This document shows, in pieces, positions 24,901 to 32,277 of a stretch of DNA of 64,000 nt. The translations under genes were made by a program, and so were the position numbers. The notes below the pieces were generated by a model. The model was not told the origin of the DNA. It saw only the letters and a list, made by a program, of their open reading frames with translations, and searched no databases. Location: contig NZ_JACWZZ010000006.1 in assembly GCF_014698995.1 (NCBI RefSeq), positions 1-64,000 of the forward strand, read 5' to 3'. Each line of letters begins with the position of its first letter. Position 1 is the first letter of the stretch. This DNA comes from Hymenobacter duratus (GTDB lineage: Bacteria > Bacteroidota > Bacteroidia > Cytophagales > Hymenobacteraceae).

Positions 24901-26328
24901 GCCCTCGATGCCGGCCAGCGCCAGCAAGGGCAGGTACACGATGAGGATGATGATTTCGCCAAAGGCGGCCGAAGAGCGAATCTGCGAAGCTGCCTGGTAG
25001 GTTTCCTCGTTCATTTCATCTTGGGTCAGCTTGCCGTTCGCGGCGTGGCCCGGCGCGTGCCCGGCGTGCAGGCGGTGCACGATGGCTTCCACGATGATGA
25101 CGGCCCCGTCCACGACCAGCCCGAAGTCGATGGCCCCGAGCGAGAGCAGGTTGCCTGAGACGCCAAACACCCGCATCAGGCTGATGGCAAAGAGCATGGC
25201 CAGCGGAATGACCGAGGCCACGACCAGACCGGCGCGCAGGTTGCCCAAAAACAGCACCAGCACGAAAATGACGATGAGTGCCCCTTCGATGAGGTTCGTC
25301 GTGACCGTGTTGATGGCGCGGCCCACCAGGTCGGAGCGCTCCAGGTACACGTCGATGGCCACGCCTTCCGGCAGCGACTTCTCCACCGTGGCCATGCGCG
25401 CCTTGACGGCTTTGATGACCTCGTTGGCGTTGGCGCCCTTGAGCATGAGCACGATGCCGCCGGTGACTTCGCCCTCGTCGTTGCGGGTCATGGCCCCGTA
25501 GCGCACCGCCGAGCCCAGCCGGACGTCGGCCACGTCGCGCACCAGCACGGGCAGGCCGCCCTGGGTGTTGCGCACCACGATGTTGCCCAGGTCGGCGGCG
25601 TTTTCGGCCAAGCCTTCGGTGCGGATGAAGTAAGCCGTGGGCTTCTGGTCGAGGTAAGCCCCGCCGGCGTTCTGGTTGTTGCGTGAAACAGCTTGGTAAA
25701 CCTGATCCACCGTTACGTTTAGCGAACGCAGGCGCGTGGGGTCGAGGGCAATTTCGTATTGCTTGAGCAGCCCGCCGAAAGAGGTCACGTCGGCCACGCC
25801 GGGCGTGCCCAGCAACTGCCGCCGCACAATCCAGTCCTGAATCGTGCGCAGCTCCCGGGCGTCGTACTTTTTCTCGTAGCCGGGCTTGGGGCGTACCAGG
25901 TACTGGTAAATCTCGCCCAGGCCGGTGCTCACGGGCGCCAGTTCCGGCTGGCCGATGCCGGCGGGTATTTGGCTCTCCGCCTCGCGCAGGCGCTCGGCTA
26001 TCTGCTGGCGGGCCCAGTAAATATCGACGTCATCCTCGAAGACGATGGTCACGACCGAGAGGCCAAAGCGGGAAAAGGAGCGCACTTCCTTCCGCTCGGG
26101 AATGGTGGCTACGCTCTGTTCGATAGGAAAGGAAACCAGCCGCTCGATGTCGCCGGCGGCCAGCGAAGGGGCCACCGTGTACACCACGACCTGGTTGTTG
26201 GTGATGTCGGGCACCGCGTCAATCGGCAGCCGGCTCAACGAGTAGCCGCCCCAGGCAATCAAGGCCAGGGTCAGGATCCCGATGATGAGTTTGTTGTGAA
26301 TGGAAAAATGAATGAGCCGGTCAAACAT
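21919..26328 (-). CDS. czcA: CzcA-CzcC fusion: heavy-metal RND pump joined to TolC-like channel
   Basis: A 1,469-residue fusion. Residues 1 to about 1,045 are a full HME-RND pump: MFDRLIHFSIHNKLIIG start, the proton-relay helix 4 with DFGLVVDGAVIIVEAIVHRL and two large periplasmic loops. After a Lys/Pro-rich stretch and a new hydrophobic segment (VPVAVLLLVLGGLLAAVPARAQ) that looks like an internal signal peptide, about 400 residues of a CzcC/TolC outer-membrane efflux protein follow. The DFG-x3-DGA-x4-E pattern is the CzcA (Co/Zn/Cd) type. The ATG at 26328 matches the conserved start; the extra 29 codons upstream are not conserved-looking. If not cleaved, the protein would span both membranes. 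Confidence 0.92.
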   Translation of the reverse strand: MFDRLIHFSIHNKLIIGILTLALIAWGGYSLSRLPIDAVPDITNNQVVVYTVAPSLAAGDIERLVSFPIEQSVATIPERKEVRSFSRFGLSVVTIVFEDDVDIYWARQQIAERLREAESQIPAGIGQPELAPVSTGLGEIYQYLVRPKPGYEKKYDARELRTIQDWIVRRQLLGTPGVADVTSFGGLLKQYEIALDPTRLRSLNVTVDQVYQAVSRNNQNAGGAYLDQKPTAYFIRTEGLAENAADLGNIVVRNTQGGLPVLVRDVADVRLGSAVRYGAMTRNDEGEVTGGIVLMLKGANANEVIKAVKARMATVEKSLPEGVAIDVYLERSDLVGRAINTVTTNLIEGALIVIFVLVLFLGNLRAGLVVASVIPLAMLFAISLMRVFGVSGNLLSLGAIDFGLVVDGAVIIVEAIVHRLHAGHAPGHAANGKLTQDEMNEETYQAASQIRSSAAFGEIIILIVYLPLLALAGIEGKMFKPMAQTVAFAIIGAFILSLTYVPMMSALALSRNTKHKRNISDRMMSWLEARYRPVLEWALRRKALVLGTAVALFAGSLLLFRTLGGEFIPQLSEGDFAIEMRTLTGSSLSYTVDKSQQAGGILKKQFPEVKEVVAKIGAAEIPTDPMPVEAADVMVILEKDQSKWTSASNREELAEKMAEALSVIPGVTFGFQQPIQMRFNELISGAKQDVVLKIYGEDLQQLARYAEQAARLVRQVEGAEDVYVEQVTGLPQIVVKLDRNRLARFGLNAEDVNRTVQTAFAGQSAGQLFEQERRFDVVLRLAPELRQNITQVRQLLIATPSGEQVPLEQVATVSLQEGPNQIQRDDAQRRITVAFNVRGRDVESVVQELQGKVEQQLKFAPGYYTTYGGQFENLREATQRLSIAVPVALTLIFVLLFFTFKSLKQSILIFTAIPLSAIGGVLALWLRGMPFSISAGVGFIALFGVAVLNGIVLIGYFNQLKEEGHTDLYRRILEGTQVRLRPVLMTATVASLGFLPMALSQSAGAEVQRPLATVVIGGLVTATLLTLLVLPVLYALSERKSKPTGEEKPRPTAAVPVAVLLLVLGGLLAAVPARAQGPLTSTQAVGQALQANGTVQAAQRSLEAQQALRRTSFDVGRTTVLGTYGQVNSPLSDNVLSIGQSLALPGYYKAQAGLSQAQIGGREQQLAQVQAELRRQVRLSYERAVHARHRLRTLRGQDSIYTEFLRAAQLRFKAGEVARLEPANALIQQGETQNLLIQARADYAIAQRQLQALLQTTQPVAIADSVLRLLPAPGAAVDTAVLAATPQARVLQQQIAERRAETRVEQAQGLPQVTIGYTNQSLRGTYEVDGQATTYGTGDRFQSVQAGVAIPLLRGPQKARVQAAKLQEQVATTTYQRYQAEAAAQLDELRLRLQEQQRRVQFYEQTGLPQSAVIVRLSQLAYKAGETTYSELLLNLERALSVRTAYLDAVLAYNQTAIDLDYLLGTAAR

Positions 26329-26417
26329 GCTGGCTGGGGTAAGACTAGAAATCCTGGAAAGGGGCGCCGGAGACGGGCTCAACGGGGCCGCGGCGGGGAC
26401 GCGCACGGACGTCACAC

Positions 26418-26461
26418 GTTAGCCGGGCGCGGACACAGCAGCGTGCCCGCGCCCGGCTAAC
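26418..26461. repeat. 15-bp stem inverted repeat
   Basis: Perfect arms GTTAGCCGGGCGCGG (26418-26432) and its complement (26447-26461) around a 14-base loop. It lies between the DUF6660 stop and the czcA start. Likely an attenuating or RNA-processing hairpin between a small first gene and the large pump gene. The first 14 bases of the arm recur at 31438-31451 inside the iteron region. Confidence 0.6.
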
Positions 26462-26483
26462 GAGAGCCGGATGGAACAGGAAA

Positions 26484-26807
26484 CTAGGCTTGGGGGGGTT
26501 GCCAGATGCTACCCGCCCGCTGCTGCGGGGCCGGGGGCAAAAGCCGGGCAAAGCACTGCGCCGCCGCAACGGGTACGGCCGGCAGCGGCAGGGCCGTTCC
26601 CGTGGCCGAGGGCAGGGACGTGCCCGAGCAGCAGTGGCACTGGCACAGGGGCGAGCACCAATCCAATTGCTCGTGGGCCGCCGGTTTGTGCTCCCCGGCG
26701 CTGACAAAGCTCCGCGCGCCATCCACCGGCACCGGCGCCGCGTCGGCACAGGGCAGGCAAGCCAGAATGGCTAGGTACAGCGCAAAAAAGACGGAGAAAA
26801 AGCGCAT
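26484..26807 (-). CDS. DUF6660 family small secreted protein
   Basis: A 107-residue exported protein. It starts with a signal peptide (MRFFSVFFALYLAILACLPCADA) typical of DUF6660 and carries the conserved Cys cluster LDWCSPLCQCHCCSG at about residues 48-62. The family is found in Bacteroidota directly upstream of Czc/Cus efflux genes; its role is not known, but a metal-binding or sensing task at the outer cell surface is suggested by the cysteines. It is the first gene of the long divalent-metal operon, 155 bases before czcA, and follows a TAnnTTTG promoter. Confidence 0.82.
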   Translation of the reverse strand: MRFFSVFFALYLAILACLPCADAAPVPVDGARSFVSAGEHKPAAHEQLDWCSPLCQCHCCSGTSLPSATGTALPLPAVPVAAAQCFARLLPPAPQQRAGSIWQPPQA

Positions 26808-26827
26808 CGCTTATGGGCGGGGTGGTG

Positions 26828-26835
26828 CAAACATA
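26828..26835 (-). promoter_or_regulatory. -7 element of the divalent-metal operon
   Basis: TATGTTTG on the minus strand matches TAnnTTTG and lies 20 bases before the DUF6660 start. A TTTC sits about 17 bases upstream, the same arrangement as at the replication initiator gene. Confidence 0.55.
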
Positions 26836-27126
26836 CGCAGGCGACGGCGAAAGGATATGCGCAGAACACAATTCTTTGCTGGACCGGTCGGGGTATGGGA
26901 TGTGGAAGCACCAGTCAGGCGGCGGGCCACGCGGATGCAGGCACGGTACTGGAAAAACAGCTGTGGGCAGGTATTAAGTTTCCCCACTGTTGCAACGGCC
27001 CGATACCTAAGGGGGCTCTATTGGATAGGAAACAGCACCCTGCTTCAGAAGCTGGGCTCGCTCGCGAACCGGGGCCGCCCACAGAAAACCGCCGTTCCTG
27101 CCCTTTTATTTGGGCCGGGGCTCGGC
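26836..27126. other. intergenic region, no gene seen
   Basis: About 290 bases between the porin stop and the DUF6660 promoter. I see no coding sequence with neighbour-like composition and no strong terminator. Confidence 0.4.
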
Positions 27127-28350
27127 TTAGAAGTACGAGGAAAATCCCAGCTGCACCGCGGCCGTGCGGGCCGGCGGGTTGCCCAAAAAATCCCGGTCCC
27201 ACTGCCGGCGGTAGTTGAGGCGGATGACGGTCTGGGCCGTCGGGCGCCAGCTCACGGCGGGCACCACGCACAGCGCTTCCTCGCCGATGCGCCCCCCGGT
27301 TTCGGCGAACCGGTCGCGGTTCCAGTCCACGTATTCCAGGCGCAGGGCGGCGTTGAGCACCGCCTTCGCAAAGCCCAGCTGCGTGCCGCGCAATACCGGC
27401 TGCACCACATCCACAAAGCCGCCGGCCTGGTGCCGGCCGTACTGGGGCGAGTACGCTTCGGGAATGTTAACCCGCACCCAGGCCCATTCGCCCGTCACCG
27501 CGGTGCGGCTCCCGGGCACGGTGGTTGCCAGATCCAGCGCCCATACCTGCACGCCGCGGCGGCTATCCAACCGTAGGCCGTCGTCCTCGAATTTGTTGTA
27601 GATCCCGCCCATGTACGAGAGCCCTACTTCGCCCACGCGCCGGTGCCGCAGCGCCGCTTTGGTGGTCAGCAGGGGCACCCCGTTGAAGCTTTCCTCGAAG
27701 CGGTCGGGGTTGCGCTTGCTGGCTGGTAAGAAGGTACGGTTTTCCGCGTTGGAGATGATCTGGTCGTCGAAGCCGTTGGTCAGGTACGCCTCGTAGGCGA
27801 CCACCCAGGTCTCGCCGAACTTCTTGCCGTAGAGGCCCGCGCCCACGTTGCTCCAGGTAGCCGGCAGCAGCTGCGTAGCCGCTACCGGCCGGTCCACGAA
27901 TTCCCACTTCGGCCCGTCGTGGTTTTGGTTGAAGGCGCCGATGGGGTTCATCACCACCCCGCCGCGCACGTTGAGCAAGGGGCTGAACTCGAAATCGACG
28001 GAGGCAAATTCGAGGCTGATTTCCTTGGTGCCGTCTTCGAACTCGATTTCGGTCAGGAACTTGATGCGCTGGGCGATGCTGCTGGAGATGAAGAGCGTGA
28101 GCCGCCGCATCTGGAACTGGTGGCCCTCGCTTACCCCGTCCGTGGCGGCGTACTGGTAGTTGGCCTCCACGTAGCCGCCCAGGGCCACGGGCAGGCGCCC
28201 GGGCTGCGCGAAGGGGCGGTTGTAGACCGCGTCCATGTTCAGCTGCAGCCGGCTCGTGTCGCGCGGCACGCGGCGCAGCAGCACAGGGTCGATCTGCGCC
28301 GCGGCGGGCAGGGCCCCGGCCAGCAGCAAAAGGGCGAAAAGGTGCTTCAT
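27127..28350 (-). CDS. outer-membrane porin (phosphate-selective porin O/P-like)
   Basis: A 407-residue beta-barrel protein. The signal peptide MKHLFALLLLAGALPAAAQ is followed by alternating amphipathic strands and a C-terminal strand ending in aromatic Phe (VQLGFSSYF), which is the outer-membrane insertion signal. Segments such as GYVEANYQYA, FLTEIEFEDGTKEISLEFASVDFEFSPLLNVRGG and GETWVVAYEAYLTNGFD are typical of OprO/OprP-like or phosphate-selective porins. The ATG at 28350 overlaps the stop of the Rieske gene (ATGA), so the two are coupled. The substrate is unknown; the redox neighbours suggest an iron or electron-transfer context. Confidence 0.8.
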   Translation of the reverse strand: MKHLFALLLLAGALPAAAQIDPVLLRRVPRDTSRLQLNMDAVYNRPFAQPGRLPVALGGYVEANYQYAATDGVSEGHQFQMRRLTLFISSSIAQRIKFLTEIEFEDGTKEISLEFASVDFEFSPLLNVRGGVVMNPIGAFNQNHDGPKWEFVDRPVAATQLLPATWSNVGAGLYGKKFGETWVVAYEAYLTNGFDDQIISNAENRTFLPASKRNPDRFEESFNGVPLLTTKAALRHRRVGEVGLSYMGGIYNKFEDDGLRLDSRRGVQVWALDLATTVPGSRTAVTGEWAWVRVNIPEAYSPQYGRHQAGGFVDVVQPVLRGTQLGFAKAVLNAALRLEYVDWNRDRFAETGGRIGEEALCVVPAVSWRPTAQTVIRLNYRRQWDRDFLGNPPARTAAVQLGFSSYF

Positions 28351-28787
28351 GAGGTGGCGCGCAGGTCGATGAAGAGGCGGTGGGCCGCGACCTGCACCGG
28401 GAAGCGCCGCAGGTTTTGGTCGGCCGGGCCGTTGGTGACTACCCCGCGGTTGTCGTATTCGCTGCCGTGGGCCGGGCACTGCAGCGCCTGCCCGCTGACC
28501 TGCAGCTCGGCCCCGAGGTGGGCGCACTGCATCCACAGGGCCGCGTAGTCCGCGTCGCTGAAGCGGAACACGCAGATGGGGAAGTGCAGCGCTTCGTGGC
28601 GCACTACCACGTAGGGGCGCAGCGTGCCGTCCGGGGCCAGAAACTCGCTGGCGTCGAGCAACAGCCCGTCCCGGTGGAGCGTGCCGGTGGCGTAGCGGGT
28701 CGCGGCGCAGCCCTGCAACAGCGGGGCGAGCAGGGTGACGCCCGCGCAGGCGGCGCAGCCGCGGCGCACGAATTCACGTCGGTCCAT
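28347..28787 (-). CDS. Rieske 2Fe-2S domain protein
   Basis: A 146-residue exported iron-sulfur protein. The N-terminus DRREFVRRGCAACAGVTLLAP has a twin-arginine-like signal and a possible lipobox (LLQGC). The cluster ligands are Cys-x-His in QCAHLGAE (about 86-88) and Cys-x2-His in QCPAHGSEYD (about 102-105), the full Rieske set. No other catalytic domain is attached, so it acts as an electron carrier. It starts 10 bases after the di-heme oxidoreductase gene and overlaps the porin gene. It probably exchanges electrons with the di-heme protein in the periplasm. Confidence 0.9.
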   Translation of the reverse strand: MDRREFVRRGCAACAGVTLLAPLLQGCAATRYATGTLHRDGLLLDASEFLAPDGTLRPYVVVRHEALHFPICVFRFSDADYAALWMQCAHLGAELQVSGQALQCPAHGSEYDNRGVVTNGPADQNLRRFPVQVAAHRLFIDLRATS

Positions 28788-28797
28788 GGGGTAGGGG

Positions 28798-30021
28798 TTA
28801 CAGGCTCTGGAGAAAACGCACCAGCTGCCGCTGCTGCTCGGCGGACAGCCCCTCAAACTGCTGGCGGCTGGCTTGTCCTTCCCCGCCGTGCTGGCGAATG
28901 GCTTCTTCGAAGCTGCGGGCGCGCCCGTCGTGGAGCAGAAAGTAGCTGCCGCCCTGCGAATTGGGCGACAGCCCCAGGCCCCACAGCGCCGGGGTGCGCC
29001 ACTCGGCCGGGGCGGCGGTGCCTTCGGTGTAGCCGTCGTTGAGGCCCGGGCCCATGTCGTGCAGCAGCAGGTCCGTGTAGGGGCGCACCGTTTGGTGGGC
29101 CAAGGCCGCAACGGGCGACGCGCCTGTGGTTAGCTCCGGGGTGTGGCACTTGCCGCAGCCGATGCGCAGAAACAGCTGCTGGCCGGCCAGCACGTCCGGG
29201 TGGCGCGGTTCGCGCTGCACGGGCGTTTTGAGCAGTTTCAGGTAGGCCACCACGTCCAGCACGGTTTGGTTGCTGACTTCGGGATCCGCCAGCTGGCCGC
29301 TGTGGGCGTCCCGGGCTTCGTAGCTGGAGACGATGCCCATGTCCTGGTTGTAGGCCGTGGCCGTTTGGTGCAGCAAGTCGTAGGCAGCCGCTTTTTTGCC
29401 GAAGCGCCCGAGGTGCCGCCCGCCCCGGGTGCGGGTGACGGGGCGCTCGGTGACGTAGCCCGGGGCCTGAATCCAGTTGGGCCGGCCGCTGATGCCGTCG
29501 CCGTCCGCGTCCTGCGGGTCGGCCAGGGCCAGCAGGGTTTGGTCTGGCACCGCGTCCAGAAAGCCCAGGCCCGTGTTGGCCGGGGGGGTAAAGCGGCTGT
29601 GCGCCACCCCGGCCGGCAGCTGCTCAGGCTGAAAGCCCGGCAAGGCCCGGTGCTGCAGCTGCGGGCCGCCGCGGGCCAGAAACAAGTTGCCGGTGCTGTC
29701 CACCTGTCCGAAACGCGTGAGCGTGGTTGACGGGTGGCCCTTGCCGTCGCCGGCGTGGCAGCTGCCGCAGCTCGCGGCTACGAAGACCGGCCCCAGGCCC
29801 GTGCGGGAGGTGAATACCTCGTCGTTGAAGGCTACGTCTCCGCGCAGAAACTGCGCGTGCTGCTCGGGCGTAAGGCCTGCTACGGGGCCGTCCAGCACGG
29901 CGTCGTCGGCTGGGGCAGCGGGAAAAATCAGCTCGCACGAGGCTAGCATGAACCCCAGCGCCGCTGCGGCCACCGCGCTGCGGCGCAGTCCCGGTCCTGT
30001 TACGTACGTGTGCAGCCGCAT
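28798..30021 (-). CDS. di-heme oxidoreductase (DHOR family)
   Basis: A 407-residue exported cytochrome. The signal peptide ends in the lipobox MLASCE. Two c-type haem motifs occur, CGSCH at about 85 and CGKCH at about 288, with GLGPVFVAASCGSCHAGDGKGHP and IGCGKCHTPEL. The C-terminal part (TPALWGLGLSPNSQGGSYFLLHDGRARSFEEAI) is conserved in DHOR, formerly DUF1111, a relative of di-haem peroxidases. The ATG at 30021 fits the promoter at 30043-30050; a TTG further upstream was rejected. It is the first gene of the operon with the Rieske and porin genes. Confidence 0.87.
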   Translation of the reverse strand: MRLHTYVTGPGLRRSAVAAAALGFMLASCELIFPAAPADDAVLDGPVAGLTPEQHAQFLRGDVAFNDEVFTSRTGLGPVFVAASCGSCHAGDGKGHPSTTLTRFGQVDSTGNLFLARGGPQLQHRALPGFQPEQLPAGVAHSRFTPPANTGLGFLDAVPDQTLLALADPQDADGDGISGRPNWIQAPGYVTERPVTRTRGGRHLGRFGKKAAAYDLLHQTATAYNQDMGIVSSYEARDAHSGQLADPEVSNQTVLDVVAYLKLLKTPVQREPRHPDVLAGQQLFLRIGCGKCHTPELTTGASPVAALAHQTVRPYTDLLLHDMGPGLNDGYTEGTAAPAEWRTPALWGLGLSPNSQGGSYFLLHDGRARSFEEAIRQHGGEGQASRQQFEGLSAEQQRQLVRFLQSL

Positions 30022-30042
30022 AGGAGCAAGGATAAGTTTAGG

Positions 30043-30082
30043 CAAAAGAACGAAATTTAGACCAATCTAAAAATATTTTTAG
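30043..30082 (-). promoter_or_regulatory. promoter with candidate DtxR-type operator
   Basis: TTCTTTTG (minus strand, 30043-30050) is a near-match to TAnnTTTG, upstream of the di-heme gene. Just upstream lies the inverted repeat TTTAGA-CCAA-TCTAAA (30056-30071), overlapped by a perfect 16-bp palindrome CTAAAAATATTTTTAG (30067-30082). The first dyad has the shape of DtxR/MntR-family operators. A repressor bound here would cover the -33 region. The next 200 bases (30083-30291) hold no gene; an 8-bp stem (30142-30169) is the only feature. Confidence 0.55.
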
Positions 30083-30291
30083 TACGCCTTAATACTGATT
30101 AGCCTTAAGAGTGTTCACTCAGGCTTTCGGAACTCGTTGGGCCGGTCTTTGGAGGAGCAACAAGACCGGTAGCGTAGGCTCCTTGCTTGGCCAGACGCTA
30201 GCAATTCCTCCGTAGAGGGCTTGGCGAGCATATCCGCAAGGGGAAGAATCGGCTGCTACTCCAACAGCATTTGGCAAACCAGCAACATGCA

Positions 30292-30339
30292 GGGGCCCTT
30301 CGTTTCCGCAGCCGATAAGCCGCAGGCACGAAGGGGCCC
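30292..30339 (-). terminator. hairpin downstream of replication initiator
   Basis: Arms GGGGCCCTTCGT (30292-30303) and ACGAAGGGGCCC (30328-30339) pair with one mismatch. It begins 26 bases after the stop of the minus-strand rep gene and probably ends its transcript. Confidence 0.55.
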
Positions 30340-30364
30340 TTTCCCCACTTAAGTAATATATAGG

Positions 30365-31294
30365 TTAGCGCAGCCCCTGCATTTTCAAAAACAGGCCGCC
30401 CGGGTTCTTGGTGGCCTTGATTTTATCGGTTTTCAGCTTGTAGATGAAGGCAAACAGCGCATCCACGTGCTTGGACGACTGCAGAATGTCCTGCACCAGC
30501 TTGGGCTCGGCGATGCCTAAGGTTTCAAGGTGCTTGCGGGCCAGCTGCACCTTGGCGTCGTCGGCTTCCAGCTCGAAGGGGATGGGCAGCTGCTGGGGTA
30601 CCTGGGTGTTGACGTAGAACTTGATGCTCTGGTAGGAGCGGCCCTTTTTCAGGAGCTCGTACTTGATGCGCAGGTCGGTGTGCTCGTTGATTTGATTCGT
30701 GGCCACGTCGAGCACGTACTTCTGCAGGGCCGAAATCTGGGAGTACTGCTCGGGCTCCTTGCCGGCCGGGTCCTTGAGCTTGAGCATGCCCTTGAACTCG
30801 TCCAGCGAGTAGGTCTTGGTTTCCCCGATGTCCTTCCACTGCGAGGCCAGCTGGTAGATGCGCTTGGCGTACTTGCTGCTCAAGCTGAAGGCGGCCTGCA
30901 AGCGGTAGGACGTGAAGTTGCTTTTCAGGTCAATCAGGAAAGGCCGCATGCGCTCGGATATCTCCAGCTCAATGGTGCCCTCGCCCTTGCGGTACAGCGC
31001 CGAGGCCAGCAGACTCACCTGCAACAGGGTCTTGCCGTTCTCGATGTGGTAGACGCGGCTGTTGAGGTTCTCGGTGGATTCGAGCAGCTGCTTGTAGTTC
31101 CAGGTGCGGCCGGTCATCTCCATGAGCTCCTGCACCCGGATTTCGTAGATGGTGCCGGCCTTATCCTGCTTGGTGAGCTTGGAGAGCAGCGAAAAGACGA
31201 TGTCCATCTCGCAGGCGCTCATCTCGTAGCGGGCCGTCGTCAGCGCGTTGTGCTGCCGGATTTCAATCGGAACGGTGGATTCGGGCGCGGCCAT
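30365..31294 (-). CDS. RepB/Rep_3-family plasmid replication initiator
   Basis: A 309-residue initiator of the Rep_3 superfamily, composed of two winged-helix domains. It has the N-terminal dimerisation/DNA-binding part (EIRQHNALTTARYEMSACEMDIVFSLLSKL) and the second winged helix (YRLQAAFSLSSKYAKRIYQLASQWKDIG...YSLDEFKGMLKL) that reads iterons. The length is normal. It is transcribed away from an array of 20-bp iterons located 105 bases upstream, the standard arrangement for theta-replicating iteron plasmids. Its promoter overlaps an iteron-like AACTAATAG (31342-31350), so it probably represses itself. It is the main evidence that the window is plasmid DNA. Confidence 0.93.
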   Translation of the reverse strand: MAAPESTVPIEIRQHNALTTARYEMSACEMDIVFSLLSKLTKQDKAGTIYEIRVQELMEMTGRTWNYKQLLESTENLNSRVYHIENGKTLLQVSLLASALYRKGEGTIELEISERMRPFLIDLKSNFTSYRLQAAFSLSSKYAKRIYQLASQWKDIGETKTYSLDEFKGMLKLKDPAGKEPEQYSQISALQKYVLDVATNQINEHTDLRIKYELLKKGRSYQSIKFYVNTQVPQQLPIPFELEADDAKVQLARKHLETLGIAEPKLVQDILQSSKHVDALFAFIYKLKTDKIKATKNPGGLFLKMQGLR

Positions 31295-31319
31295 ACGCAG
31301 CTACTGGGGTGATACAAAG

Positions 31320-31350
31320 CAAACATACGGCTTAAATCGGAAACTAATAG
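31320..31350 (-). promoter_or_regulatory. rep promoter with iteron-like half site
   Basis: TATGTTTG (minus strand, 31320-31327) matches TAnnTTTG 26 bases before the rep start. Upstream, AACTAATAG at 31342-31350 equals the end of an inverted iteron, placed where a Rep dimer would block the promoter. Confidence 0.55.
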
Positions 31351-31398
31351 AGCCAAATCCTGAATCTATGAGCAAGGAACTGGCGCAGGGCCAAGGCG

Positions 31399-31725
31399 GC
31401 TTATAAAAGCTATTAGTTAGACTTATGAAAGCTATTAGTTAGCCGGGCGCGAGCTTTCCGCGAGACTTATAAAAGCTATTAGTTCGGCTTATAAAACCTA
31501 TTAGTTCAGGGCCGTCAGCTTCGGGCTGCTCCTGGGGCCGCACCCGAAGTGACTTATAAAATCTATTAGTTGGGCCCAGACAGCGAATTAATAGCTTATG
31601 CAAGGACGCTCTATTAATCAGCTTATGAAAGCTATTAGCTGGACTTATAAAACCTATTAGTCCGCTTATGAGACCTATTACTTGGCTTATAAAACCTATT
31701 AGCTCGCTTATAAAACCTATTACTG
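31399..31725 (+). repeat. iteron array, origin of replication
   Basis: Ten direct copies of a 20-bp iteron, consensus RCTTATAAAASCTATTAGTT. They start at 31399, 31421, 31465, 31487, 31552, 31621, 31643, 31664, 31685 and 31706. Neighbouring copies are spaced 21-22 bp apart, two helical turns, so Rep monomers would line up on one face. An inverted, degenerate copy lies at 31586-31605. The array splits into three groups (2+2+1, then 5). Confidence 0.9.
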
Positions 31726-32277
31726 AAGCGGCTTAAGTTGCTGTGATACAAAAAGTTGTGGCCCCTGCAAATACCTTAAATACTTAAAATACTCACAAGC
31801 TTGTTGAAGCTGGAGTACAAAAGCTTTTAAAGTGGTGATTTAGGCCGATACCCGAACGAAAACAACAAAAAAGGGAGTCTAAATAAGCACAAAATGGGAT
31901 TGCACTTTTTAAAGAATTTTTTACCTTTTTCTACTATAAAGGACTTCTCTAACAAGCCTCTAGAGCAACCAGAAGGCTTATTAATAGTTTTTATAAGCCT
32001 AAGCAAAAGCTCCGAACTCCTAAAACAGTATCTCAAAAGTAGCTAATAAGGCCACTAGAAGCACCATTTCCCCTTTTGCAGGTCCTATGAGTGCTTATAA
32101 AATCTATTTTCTAGCCCCTCACATCGACTATGGTCGAGCTTACCTGTTTGTGAAGTAATAGATTTTATAAGCCAGAATGCGGGATAACACCACCTAGCAG
32201 CAGATTATTGAGTGCTACACAAGGTCCCACCAAGGTATTTTCTTGACTTCAATTCCTTCAGCAATTTAAGAACATAC
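31726..32277. other. AT-rich origin flank with inverted iterons; no gene
   Basis: About 550 bases of markedly lower GC than the rest of the window, fitting a DNA-unwinding element. It contains outlying iterons: one inverted at 31979-31998, one direct at 32093-32112 and one inverted at 32153-32172. The last two form a widely spaced inverted pair that could handcuff or serve a second origin function. A short minus-strand frame (31827-32036) has no support as a gene. Confidence 0.6.

Noticed and set aside
31399..31725. CRISPR array
   Set aside because: The 20-bp repeats are spaced only 1-2 bases apart in most cases, with no unique spacers and no cas genes; they are iterons beside a Rep gene.
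31827..32036. A 69-codon frame in the AT-rich origin flank
   Set aside because: Composition unlike the real genes, no ribosome site or promoter seen, and it overlaps iteron copies; probably chance.
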